A stretch of DNA of 39,266 bases from Blastocatellia bacterium (GTDB lineage: Bacteria; Acidobacteriota; Blastocatellia; HR10; J050), in NCBI GenBank assembly GCA_025054955.1, contig JANWZE010000007.1:1-39266 (forward strand), written 5' to 3'. The notes below the pieces were generated by a model. It saw nothing but the letters and a program-made list of their open reading frames with translations, was not told where the DNA came from and did no database searches. Below, one piece after another: positions 8,435-16,097 of the stretch. A program made the translations under genes and the position numbers. Within the stretch, counting starts at the first letter, position 1; every line of letters starts with the position of its first letter.

Positions 8435-9436
8435 ATGTTCATCGTGGTACAACAACAAACAGAAATCTCCATTGGCGGTGGTGAGTTGCCTCTGCTTTGG
8501 AGGTTGGTCTTAATCCTGCTGGCCATGCTTGTGCTTGGCCTCATCGTGTGGCTATTTCGTCGCCTCCGCAGGAGTATCCAAGCAGAGGATGAATGGTACA
8601 CGGGGGAATACTCCCTGCTAAAGCCTGAGGCGCCGGCGTCAAGCCCTGGAGTTGATACGGCTGCTCGCTCCCCTGTGTCACCTTCGACAGAGCTGCCGGC
8701 AGCCGCGACTGTTACATTGAAAGAACCATCCCCTTTGCTCCAACAACCTGACTCAATCCCATCAGCGCCGCTCATAGAGGAACGCACGCCGGTTCTGTCT
8801 CCATCGTTGTTTAAGGAGCCATCGCCAGAGGCGCGCCCACCAGCGCCGGCAACCGAGTCAGCCGGGGCGTCCTCATCATTAACCCCACCCACTGCCGCTG
8901 AGCCAGAGTATCCTGCTGCCGAAAGAATGGATTCAGACATGGGCCAGCGGCCTCTCTCTGCGGATGCGGCCAGGCCAACGGCTTCAGAGGTTACACCACC
9001 ACAGCAGCCGGACGCAGCCGTGCTGCCGCCGGCCAGTCAGCCGACACCTTCGCCGCGCGTTCTCGGAATCCCATCAGGCCAGGCCGAGCTACCTCATCCG
9101 ACGGCAACGCTCGACGTGGTGCAGGAGATAACTTGGCATCCTCCATCTCTCGTCATCAACATGCGCGTGCGAAATGCGTCAACTTATACCCTGAGCAATC
9201 TATTCGCTGAGTTTGCGCTTGTGCCCATCGGCGTTGATTTGGTGGAAACGCGCTTGGAGCCAATTGAACCAAATGTGATTGGGCCTGGTCAGCAAGGGAA
9301 GCTCTTGCTGGAGCTCAAAGCCAACCGATATTCCCTGTGCAAGTTGACTCGGATTATTACGGCCGATAAAAAAGAGGTCTCGTTCAGTTGTTGGTTGGCG
9401 CTGCCGCCTCAACCAACAGAGCCGCCATCACGATGA
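8435..9436 (+). CDS. Membrane-anchored protein with Pro-rich linker
   Basis: The 333-residue protein has a transmembrane helix at about residues 22-41 followed by a basic RRLRRS stop-transfer segment. A long Pro/Ala/Ser/Glu-rich, probably disordered linker runs from about 55 to 215. A compact C-terminal domain (about 225-325) of alternating strands contains NMRVRNAS and GPGQQGKLLLEL, which look like a beta-sandwich of the kind that binds partner proteins. The basic side after the helix suggests that the linker and C-terminal domain are cytoplasmic. No ribosome binding site is obvious before the ATG. I do not recognise a family. It stands alone between the minus-strand operon and the lipid cluster. 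Confidence 0.65.
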   Translation: MFIVVQQQTEISIGGGELPLLWRLVLILLAMLVLGLIVWLFRRLRRSIQAEDEWYTGEYSLLKPEAPASSPGVDTAARSPVSPSTELPAAATVTLKEPSPLLQQPDSIPSAPLIEERTPVLSPSLFKEPSPEARPPAPATESAGASSSLTPPTAAEPEYPAAERMDSDMGQRPLSADAARPTASEVTPPQQPDAAVLPPASQPTPSPRVLGIPSGQAELPHPTATLDVVQEITWHPPSLVINMRVRNASTYTLSNLFAEFALVPIGVDLVETRLEPIEPNVIGPGQQGKLLLELKANRYSLCKLTRIITADKKEVSFSCWLALPPQPTEPPSR

Positions 9437-9760
9437 AACAATCAATTGAGCGCGGCAGTCGGACCATAAACGTATCGCTGTGGGCAGTGGCGGTGGGAAG
9501 CGCCGATGGTTGGAATTTGGTGCTGTGGTGGTAGGGTTATATCGTTTGTTTTTCGTAGTTTTTGGATCATCCAAGGCGGTGCGCCAACCATAATTTCTTC
9601 TTGACACTCATAGCGATAATATGTACACTGTCGCTTCACTTTTGCATGAGGGTTGTAGGTACGGGTCGCTGCCCTCTAACAATGTATTCGTTGAGTGGTT
9701 GGCCGTAATAGAATTATGTTAAGTCTTGTGCGCCCAGACGTGTCTATCGGCGGGTGCCCA
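9437..9760. other. Intergenic region with a possible distal promoter
   Basis: No gene is supported. TTGACA (9601-9606) and TACACT (9624-9629), 17 bases apart, form a possible distal plus-strand promoter for the cluster that begins at 9812. A shorter-range promoter lies at 9761-9788. Confidence 0.45.
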
Positions 9761-9788
9761 TTGCCCGGCTTTAAGCGTGACCTACAAT
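9761..9788 (+). promoter_or_regulatory. Proximal promoter of the biosynthetic cluster
   Basis: TTGCCC (9761-9766) and TACAAT (9783-9788) are 16 bases apart. The expected start point near 9795 is just ahead of the gggagg ribosome binding site at 9801-9806, giving a short leader. The -10 box is the same as at 24706-24711. Confidence 0.5.
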
Positions 9789-9811
9789 ACACAACTATGC
9801 GGGAGGCATAG

Positions 9812-10804
9812 ATGCCATATTCGTATGCAAATATTCGCGCGCGGATAGTTGCCACCGGTTCACATTTACCCAGTCGTGTCATCACCAATTCAGAGATTCT
9901 TGGACTTGAAGGTTCGGATAGCTCGATTCGTAGGCTGCTTGGCGCTGTTGAGCGGCGAGGTGTAGAAGAGCACGAAGCGTGCTCGGATATTATCACAGCA
10001 GCAGCCACCCGGGTACTAGAGACGGCTGAGATTTCACCGCTGGAAATAGATCGAATTATCGTCAGCACAACGCCGGGCGATTTTGTCGAGCCCTGCACGG
10101 CCAGTGTGGTTCAGTATAAGCTGCGGGCTCGGTGCGCAGCCACAGACGTAGGCATGTCCTGTGTAGGTTGGGTTGCTGGCGTTGACTATGCGCTCCGATG
10201 TTTGGCCACAGGCGAGAAGCGTATCCTGGTGCTGGCTGGGACGATTGTGTCCAAAGGAACGGTCTTTCGTAATCCAATGCATCGAGCCATTTTTGGTGAT
10301 GGCGCTGGCGGCGTATTGCTAGAAGCCACAGACAATCCCGGCCCGAGTCAATTCTTGGCTGGGGGCTTGTGGACCGATGGACAATACTTTGATGTCATCA
10401 CGATGCCAAATCTGACGTCGGTTCATTCGCCGCGCATCCCGATGGAGTACAAGGGTAGCTTCTACATGGGACGGCGCGAAGTCATCAACGAAGCGTTGAG
10501 GAATAACCTCTCACGCTGCGTGGATGAGGTTCTGCAAACGGCAGGTGTAACCAAAGATGAGATTGATGTGGCCTTCATTCACCAACCAAGCAAGCCGCTG
10601 TTTGAAGAAGCGTTGAAAGCTGTTGGTGTGCCGCGCAGCAAGGTGATTGAAGATTACGAATTATACGGCAACACCATTTCGGCGGAACTGCCAATCTCTC
10701 TCGACGAGAATGTGCGCAACGGACGCATCAAACGTGGCGATACAATTTTGATGGTGACTTTTGGAGCTGGGTTCAGCGCCGGCATTCTGCTGTTTCGGTA
10801 TTGA
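9812..10804 (+). CDS. 3-oxoacyl-ACP synthase III-like (KASIII/thiolase fold) enzyme
   Basis: The 330-residue length and the full Cys-His-Asn triad identify a KASIII-type condensing enzyme: Cys117 in GMSCVGW, His257 in FIHQPSKP and Asn287 in YGNTISAEL. The glycine-rich FGDGAGGVLLE (161-171) and the closing FGAGFSAG are also typical. Such enzymes join an acyl-CoA to malonyl-ACP, or join two acyl chains head to head as in OleA. The cysteine context SCVGW differs from the ACSGF of housekeeping FabH, so a dedicated secondary or lipid pathway is more likely than general fatty acid synthesis. It is the first gene of a colinear cluster with glycosyltransferase, SDRs and acyltransferases. The start has a good ribosome binding site (gggagg). 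Confidence 0.85.
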   Translation: MPYSYANIRARIVATGSHLPSRVITNSEILGLEGSDSSIRRLLGAVERRGVEEHEACSDIITAAATRVLETAEISPLEIDRIIVSTTPGDFVEPCTASVVQYKLRARCAATDVGMSCVGWVAGVDYALRCLATGEKRILVLAGTIVSKGTVFRNPMHRAIFGDGAGGVLLEATDNPGPSQFLAGGLWTDGQYFDVITMPNLTSVHSPRIPMEYKGSFYMGRREVINEALRNNLSRCVDEVLQTAGVTKDEIDVAFIHQPSKPLFEEALKAVGVPRSKVIEDYELYGNTISAELPISLDENVRNGRIKRGDTILMVTFGAGFSAGILLFRY

Positions 10805-10913
10805 GATTCTGGCAAACCCGGCGGTTGGTCAGTTCAGGCGCCAGGAATTGAGAACTAGAGACGAGGCTCAGGCGCGTCGGTTTCTGGTGTTCAATTCGTG
10901 GCGTTGTTTCTTT

Positions 10914-12239
10914 ATGGGGCAGGAGCAATCATTCTCCCCTCACTTTGCGTCGTCGGCATCGAGAGTCGCCGGCGCTCTGTCGTCGCCATCTGCCCATATC
11001 CTGTTTACGCCCGCTTCAAACGTCTTGGCTCACGTGGGGCGCTGTGTTGTGTTGGCCAGGGAGCTGAAACGCCGGGGTTACAGAGTCACGCTCGCCGGCA
11101 CGCCCAAATTCCTTCAGGACCCAGCCGTGATGGCGCCGAATGAATTCGCTACCTATGGTCTCCCCGATTACGATGTTGAGGCCGGGTTAGAAGTGTTACG
11201 CAAGGTTCGTAAGCTGCCCTCTGAACGCGAGCTCAACCAACATATTCAGGCTGAATTACAGATGCTTGACCAGTTGCGACCGAACGTCGTGGTCAACGAT
11301 TTCCGTCTGACCACCTATATCTCAGCGCGACGATGTGGCATACCGGTGGTTTCGTTGGTTGGTGGGCGTTACTTGTATCAGTATGCCTCCAAGCCCTTCA
11401 AAGCGCCCCGTACACATCCATCCTATCCCTTTCTTCGATGGATCATAGGAGAAAGAGGCACAGATGCGTTGGTGCCAAATCTCCAGCGTTGGGCGCTGCG
11501 GTATAAGATGCGCCCGTTTTATCATCTCAGCAAGCGTTATGGTGTCGAGCCGAAGAAAGACCTCTGGGATTTGCTAATTGGCGAGTATAACCTCATTTTG
11601 GATACAGAGCTGCTTGGCCCGACCAAGCCATTGCCTGAGAATTTTCGTCGCGTTGGCCCGATCAATTGGACGCCACAGATACCGCTGCCTGCATGGATTC
11701 ATTCGGTTGACCGAACCAAGCCGGTGTTATATGTGACAATGGGCAGCACTGGGCATCCAGACTTGTTCCGGCATCTGATCGCCACGTTGGGGGGAGCGCC
11801 GTACACCGTGATTATGAGCACCGGTGGACAGTTTCAGGTGAGCAACCACTCGTTACCGAGTAATTTCCGTGTCGCCAAATTTGTTCCCGGTGATCAAGTG
11901 ATGGAGTTGGCCGACCTGGTTATTTTTCACGGTGGGGCTGGCACGGGCTATCAAGCGATGGTGGCAGGAAAGCCGGCTATTGTCATTGCCACGCACTTAG
12001 AACAGGAATTTGTTGGCCAAGTCTTGGAGGAGCACGGCGCGGGACTCTTCTGGACGATGAATCAAGTGACGAGAACGCCGTCGCTGATTCGCTCCTCTGT
12101 CGAGACGATATTGAACAATTTGCCTTGGTACCGCGGCAATATGGAGCGGCTGCGTCAGGATGTCCTCCAGTACAATCCAGTAGAAGTGGCGGCTGATTGT
12201 ATCGAACGCTTTGTGCTGGATCGCCAGCAGCGGAGTTAG
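10914..12239 (+). CDS. UGT/MGT-like glycosyltransferase (GT-B fold)
   Basis: The roughly 441-residue protein has the N-terminal start of a GT-B enzyme (HILFTPASNVLAHVGRCVVL) and the sugar-nucleotide signature HGGAGTGYQAMVAGKP (His339 onward). LYVTMGSTGHPDL precedes it as in macrolide and glycolipid transferases. Such enzymes move a sugar from UDP- or dTDP-sugar to a hydrophobic acceptor. The ATG at 10914 is chosen because the protein upstream of it is unlike the family, but a GTG at 10887 is possible and neither has a strong ribosome binding site. The open frame extends back to 10761, overlapping the KASIII gene. Position 110 bases after the KASIII gene suggests that the cluster's product is glycosylated. 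Confidence 0.85.
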   Translation: MGQEQSFSPHFASSASRVAGALSSPSAHILFTPASNVLAHVGRCVVLARELKRRGYRVTLAGTPKFLQDPAVMAPNEFATYGLPDYDVEAGLEVLRKVRKLPSERELNQHIQAELQMLDQLRPNVVVNDFRLTTYISARRCGIPVVSLVGGRYLYQYASKPFKAPRTHPSYPFLRWIIGERGTDALVPNLQRWALRYKMRPFYHLSKRYGVEPKKDLWDLLIGEYNLILDTELLGPTKPLPENFRRVGPINWTPQIPLPAWIHSVDRTKPVLYVTMGSTGHPDLFRHLIATLGGAPYTVIMSTGGQFQVSNHSLPSNFRVAKFVPGDQVMELADLVIFHGGAGTGYQAMVAGKPAIVIATHLEQEFVGQVLEEHGAGLFWTMNQVTRTPSLIRSSVETILNNLPWYRGNMERLRQDVLQYNPVEVAADCIERFVLDRQQRS

Positions 12240-12248
12240 GTTTTTGCT

Positions 12249-13229
12249 ATGGCGATATTGATCACTGGTGGGACGGGGCTGGTCGGCAGCCATCTAATCG
12301 AAGACCTCATCACCGGCGGCATTCCTGCCCACTCACTTCGCGCGCTCGTTCGGCCACAGCGGGATACGGCGTTTTTACGCGCCCAGGGCGTTGAACTTTG
12401 TTACGGCGACGTGACAGACCCTGACTCGCTGAAGGCCGCGCTCAGCGGTATCCAGACCGTCTTTCATTGTGCTGCTGCCGTTGATGAGAAGCGTCGTGAG
12501 CTGTTTTGGCAGGTCAACTATCAGGGCACAGTCAATCTCCTGCAAGAGGCGCAGCGCGCCGGCGTTCAGCGATTCGTCCATGTTTCAACGATTGGCGTTT
12601 ATGGTTTATTGCAAACGTCGCCGGCAACTGAAGAGCACCCCAAAAATCCACTGCGACCCTATGCCGCTGCCAAACTCGCCGCTGAAGAGAAACTCTGGCA
12701 ATACCATCAGTCCGGTCTGAACGTTGTTGTGCTGCGGCCTACTGCCATCGTTGGTGAGCGAGACCGAACCATCACTAAGCGACTGGTGCAACTGGCGCGT
12801 CGAAGAGTTGTGCCGCTGATTGGCGATGGCCGGTCGCATGTCTCATTCGTCTACGTCAAAGACTTGACCCGCGCTATGATCCTGGCCAGTCAATCGGAGC
12901 GTGCCGTAGGGCATGCCTACAATGTACAAGGGTTCACAGCGCCGATTCGCCAGGTACTGGAGTTTTTCATTGATGCTGTTGGCAGCCGGGCTAAGCTGAT
13001 TCCGATTCCTTACGCCGCAGCGTATGCTGGCGCGCTGTTGCTTGACGCTGTGTTGACGCTGACCCGCCCCAATGATCATCCCCTTCGCGCGCGGAAAGGG
13101 ATTCAGCAGTTGACCCGCGATCTGACATTCGATACAACCAAGATCAAAACCGACTTAAATTTCGAACCGCGCTACGACATGGCTCAGTCATTCGGCCCGG
13201 CCATCCGGTGGCAGTTGGAGCATGGATGA
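12249..13229 (+). CDS. NAD(P)-dependent SDR, 3-beta-HSD/epimerase-like (1)
   Basis: The 326-residue extended short-chain dehydrogenase has the nucleotide-binding motif TGGTGLVG (6-13) and the catalytic set Ser113 or Thr114, Tyr138 and Lys142 (YAAAK). VFHCAA and HVSTIGVYG are typical of the 3-beta-hydroxysteroid dehydrogenase/OleD branch. It probably reduces a keto group or oxidises a hydroxyl on the lipid or ketide product. It starts 9 bases after the glycosyltransferase and overlaps the next SDR by ATGA, so translation is probably coupled. Confidence 0.85.
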   Translation: MAILITGGTGLVGSHLIEDLITGGIPAHSLRALVRPQRDTAFLRAQGVELCYGDVTDPDSLKAALSGIQTVFHCAAAVDEKRRELFWQVNYQGTVNLLQEAQRAGVQRFVHVSTIGVYGLLQTSPATEEHPKNPLRPYAAAKLAAEEKLWQYHQSGLNVVVLRPTAIVGERDRTITKRLVQLARRRVVPLIGDGRSHVSFVYVKDLTRAMILASQSERAVGHAYNVQGFTAPIRQVLEFFIDAVGSRAKLIPIPYAAAYAGALLLDAVLTLTRPNDHPLRARKGIQQLTRDLTFDTTKIKTDLNFEPRYDMAQSFGPAIRWQLEHG

Positions 13230-14200
13230 ACATCGTTGTGACCGGCGCAAATGGCTTCATCGGCAGTTTTCTGGTTGAGGCGTTGGTCGGCCAAGGCTAT
13301 CGCGTTCGATGCTTCGTGTTACGTGGTGAACCGGTGGATGCGCTGCATGGATTGCCGGTGGAAATTGTCTACGGCGATGTGTGCTCTCGGGAGACGCTCG
13401 GCGATGCGGTGAAGGATGTTGATTACGTCTATCATCTGGCCGGGATCAAAACAGTTTGGGACGAACAGACCTATTTCCGGGTGAATTTTCAAGGGACGCG
13501 CAACGTCTTGGAGGCCGCGCGGCAAGCCAGTGCTCGGTTGAAACGGTTTGTTTATGTGAGCAGTCAGGCGGCGGCAGGTCCAAGTTGGGACGGCCATCCC
13601 CTGACGGAAGAAGAAGCCTGCCATCCGGTGACGGCCTATGGGCGGAGTAAACGCGCTGCCGAAACTTACTTGCTCAGTCAGGCTCAGCAGGTTCCCATCA
13701 CCATTGTGCGGCCCACGCTGGTCTATGGGCCACGCAATCTGGAGACGGCGATGCTTTATACGATGGTGCGATGGCGCCTGTTGCCGCTGATCCGGCGTGA
13801 ACAGTATCTGAATTTAATTCATGTTCGCGACGCAGTTCGTGGCATTCTGTTGGCTGCTCAGCATGAGCAAGCGTGTGGACAGATTTATTTCATCACCAGT
13901 GAGCAGGCCTATACGTGGCGAGAGATTGGTCAACGAGCCTTTCATCTGAGTCGCACTAGAGGGATTGTGCTGCCGGTTCCCTGGGTTGGTGTCAAAGTGG
14001 CAGCCGGTGTGATAAAGTCATACCGCCGGTTCAGAGGCCAGCCGGTCCATTTGATTGATGATAAGGTCAGAGAGCTCAGTCAACGCTACTGGGTTTGCAG
14101 TGGCCAGAAGGCTCGGCGAGAGCTGGGATTTGAGCCTCAGATTTCGCTGGACGACGGCATTCGGGAGACGCTGCAATGGTTTGAGGAACGAAGACGATGA
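13226..14200 (+). CDS. NAD(P)-dependent SDR, 3-beta-HSD/epimerase-like (2)
   Basis: The 324-residue paralogue of the preceding enzyme has TGANGFIG (6-13), VYHLAG, VSSQAAAGPS (111-120) and YGRSK (138-142). The frame could begin at 13208, but the ATG at 13226 gives the usual four-base ATGA overlap with the gene before and begins right at the first beta strand. Two consecutive SDRs suggest two redox steps on one scaffold, or one reductase and one epimerase. Its stop codon lies inside the first unit of a 71-bp duplication. Confidence 0.85.
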   Translation: MNIVVTGANGFIGSFLVEALVGQGYRVRCFVLRGEPVDALHGLPVEIVYGDVCSRETLGDAVKDVDYVYHLAGIKTVWDEQTYFRVNFQGTRNVLEAARQASARLKRFVYVSSQAAAGPSWDGHPLTEEEACHPVTAYGRSKRAAETYLLSQAQQVPITIVRPTLVYGPRNLETAMLYTMVRWRLLPLIRREQYLNLIHVRDAVRGILLAAQHEQACGQIYFITSEQAYTWREIGQRAFHLSRTRGIVLPVPWVGVKVAAGVIKSYRRFRGQPVHLIDDKVRELSQRYWVCSGQKARRELGFEPQISLDDGIRETLQWFEERRR

Positions 14201-14288
14201 AAGCGAGTTCATTGCAACTCGGCGTTCCGTTACCAAGCAGCGGCTTCTTGCGTGAGGAACGAAGACGATGAAAGTGAGTTCATTGCAA
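14182..14288. repeat. 71-bp tandem duplication at a gene junction
   Basis: The 36 bases 14182-14217 recur at 14253-14288 with a single C/T difference. The unit contains the last codons of the SDR gene and the ATG and first codons of the methyltransferase. Beyond the 36 bases the first copy still resembles the methyltransferase start (LQLGVPLPSSGFL against LQLLCCPACGGSL), so it is a decaying duplicate of a gene start. Confidence 0.85.
14197..14271 (+). CDS. 24-codon mini-ORF from a duplicated gene start
   Basis: The frame MKASSLQLGVPLPSSGFLRE plus four more residues starts in an ATGA overlap with the SDR stop (14197-14200). It ends in an ATGA overlap with the methyltransferase ATG (14268-14271). 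It copies the first eight residues of the methyltransferase except for one. It may be translated as a link that hands ribosomes from one gene to the next. It is too short and degenerate to be a zinc ribbon. Whether it is made as a peptide is unknown. Confidence 0.45.
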   Translation: MKASSLQLGVPLPSSGFLREERRR

Positions 14289-15071
14289 TTGTTATGTTGC
14301 CCAGCTTGTGGCGGCTCGTTGTCGCTCGGTGCGTCGGCGGCTCACGACCCGGTCCACAGTGGGCAGCTTGCGTGCGCCAAATGTGGGAAAAACTTTGCCA
14401 TTAAAGACGGCATCGCGCGGTTCATCAAACCGGACGAATTGGTCGGGTCCAACAAGAAGCATGAAAAACTGAACAACCTGTTTTCCTATATCTGCACGCC
14501 TGCCACACGGCTCATGTTTGCGCTGTGTGGCGGCGAGGACCGCGCGCGGGCTGAATGTCTCGACCGGCTCGATCTTCGTCCTGGCGGGCGGGTGTTGGAG
14601 ATTGGCCTTGGCACGGGCGATAACTTACCCTATCTGATCAAGCGGGTGGGCAACGCCGAGATTTTCGGGATTGATATTTCTCACAGCATGTTGGAGCACT
14701 GCGTGCGAAACCTCAGGAAGTGGCATCTGGCGGCAGAGCTTTTCCTGGCCGAAGCGGAGCACTTGCCGTTTCGCGATCATTCATTCGATTGCGTCTACCA
14801 TCTTGGCGCGATCAATTTTTTCACTGATCAGCAGCGAGCCATTGCTGAGATGATTCGCGTGGCCAAACCGGGCACCAAGGTGGTCATTGTGGACGAAAAC
14901 GAAAGAGCGCTAAGGGTGCTCGATAAATTTGCTCTCCAACTGATGATTGGCAAACGAAAAGAGGTTGTGCCGCCGATTGACTATGTGCCCAAGACAATGC
15001 AAGACATCCGGCTCGATGAGATTTGGAAAGGGTACGGCTATCTGATCGAGTTTCGCACGCCGCTCGGTTAA
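14268..15071 (+). CDS. SAM-dependent methyltransferase with N-terminal zinc ribbon
   Basis: The 267-residue protein has two CxxC pairs (Cys11/Cys14 and Cys36/Cys39) forming a Trm112-like zinc ribbon. A class I methyltransferase core follows, with motif I VLEIGLGTG (109-117), the acidic end of strand 2 in GIDIS (about 135-139) and LPFRDHSFDCVYHLG (166-180). This architecture is common in small-molecule methyltransferases of the UbiE/type 11 group. The start ATG lies in the second copy of a 71-bp duplication. It is followed after 6 bases by the acyltransferase-fold gene. It probably methylates the product of the cluster. Confidence 0.85.
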   Translation: MKVSSLQLLCCPACGGSLSLGASAAHDPVHSGQLACAKCGKNFAIKDGIARFIKPDELVGSNKKHEKLNNLFSYICTPATRLMFALCGGEDRARAECLDRLDLRPGGRVLEIGLGTGDNLPYLIKRVGNAEIFGIDISHSMLEHCVRNLRKWHLAAELFLAEAEHLPFRDHSFDCVYHLGAINFFTDQQRAIAEMIRVAKPGTKVVIVDENERALRVLDKFALQLMIGKRKEVVPPIDYVPKTMQDIRLDEIWKGYGYLIEFRTPLG

Positions 15072-15077
15072 CATCTC

Positions 15078-15965
15078 ATGATGAGAGAAAAAGGTGACCA
15101 AATCATCCGCGCTGAGTATAGCCAACGGGTGTTGATGGACGTGTTGGAGGCCGCGCGCCGACCCGATAGCCACGCTGTGGTCATGGTTGACCTGTCGGCA
15201 GCCGAAGCGTTCCGACGACGGTATAAGGAGGCCCACGGCATTTCGTTGACGACTGTTCATCTTTTGATCAAGGCATTGGCGTTGATGATTGAAGAAAATC
15301 CCTGGATGAATTACATGGTGGATGGCTACAAAATCATCAAGCCGTCCACGATTGATATTGGCGTGTCAGCGGCAGCCGAAGAAGGCGTCACGCCGGTCGT
15401 GGTGATCCGCGAAGCCAATAGGAAATCGCTTCGAGAGATTAGCGAGGAACTGAAGGCCAAAGCCGCCGAGGCTGTTCAATTAGAGAAGCAAAATCTGGAA
15501 AGGTTGAATCGTCTGGGCCGGCTGATTCCAGTTGGATGTCTGCGTCGGCCATTGATCCGATTTGTGGCGCGACGGTATTGGGTGCGCCGCCGACTGATTG
15601 GCACGGCGCAAATCACAAGTCTGGGATTCAAAGACCTCGCCTTTCATCTGCCCACTCACATGGGCACAACCATGTTGTTGAGTGTGGGCGGTGTGACGCG
15701 CCGGCCTGTGGTCGTCGGTGATAAGATCGAGATTCGTCCGACCGCCTATCTGGCATTTCAGGTAGACACGCGCGTGTTGAACGCGAAGAAGGCGCTGCGC
15801 GCGTTTCGTCGCTTCCGCCAGTGGCTTGAATCGCCGGAAGCGTTGGACGTTGCTGAGCGAGCGGTGAACCAGCAGGCCGCGACCACAGCGCGATGCGCTC
15901 AGACCGAAGATGAAACGGCAGTGGGGCTAGAACACGACATGGAACATTCGTCGTCAACCTCCTGA
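15078..15965 (+). CDS. Stand-alone E2-type acyltransferase fold with altered active site
   Basis: The 295-residue protein matches the catalytic domain of 2-oxo acid dehydrogenase E2 chains (CAT fold): SLTTVHLLIKALALMIEENP (56-75), DIGVSAAAEEGVTPVVV (93-109), LIGTAQITSLG (173-183) and the closing strand-helix. It has no lipoyl or peripheral-subunit-binding domain. The usual active-site text D-H-R-x-x-D-G is D-T-R-V-L-N-A here (230-236), so the catalytic histidine and the aspartate are both missing. It may bind an acyl-thioester without classical transfer, act as a scaffold, or use other residues. A basic insert lies at about 141-172. It is 6 bases after the methyltransferase gene and probably cotranscribed. 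Confidence 0.8.
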   Translation: MMREKGDQIIRAEYSQRVLMDVLEAARRPDSHAVVMVDLSAAEAFRRRYKEAHGISLTTVHLLIKALALMIEENPWMNYMVDGYKIIKPSTIDIGVSAAAEEGVTPVVVIREANRKSLREISEELKAKAAEAVQLEKQNLERLNRLGRLIPVGCLRRPLIRFVARRYWVRRRLIGTAQITSLGFKDLAFHLPTHMGTTMLLSVGGVTRRPVVVGDKIEIRPTAYLAFQVDTRVLNAKKALRAFRRFRQWLESPEALDVAERAVNQQAATTARCAQTEDETAVGLEHDMEHSSSTS

Positions 15966-16097
15966 GGCAGGGCCGAAAGCGCCTCTGCTTCGTTCGCACG
16001 GCTGGCGCGTGAGACCGGCTCGATCGGGGTCAATCAATAGCAGCGTTGTTTGATGTTCCTGCTGATAAAGTCATAACAGCTCGCTGAGCAGAGAGAC
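15966..16097. other. Gap inside the biosynthetic cluster
   Basis: The 132-base gap holds a small hairpin (gaggc and gcctc arms near 15963-15984) without a T run. A weak promoter before the acyltransferase pair is possible but not convincing. Confidence 0.3.

Noticed and set aside
8230-8940. 236-codon minus-strand frame overlapping the Pro-rich protein gene
   Set aside because: It is a shadow of the Pro/Ala/Ser-rich coding sequence on the other strand. It has Ser/Gly-rich low-complexity text, no family motif and runs through the repeat and promoter region.
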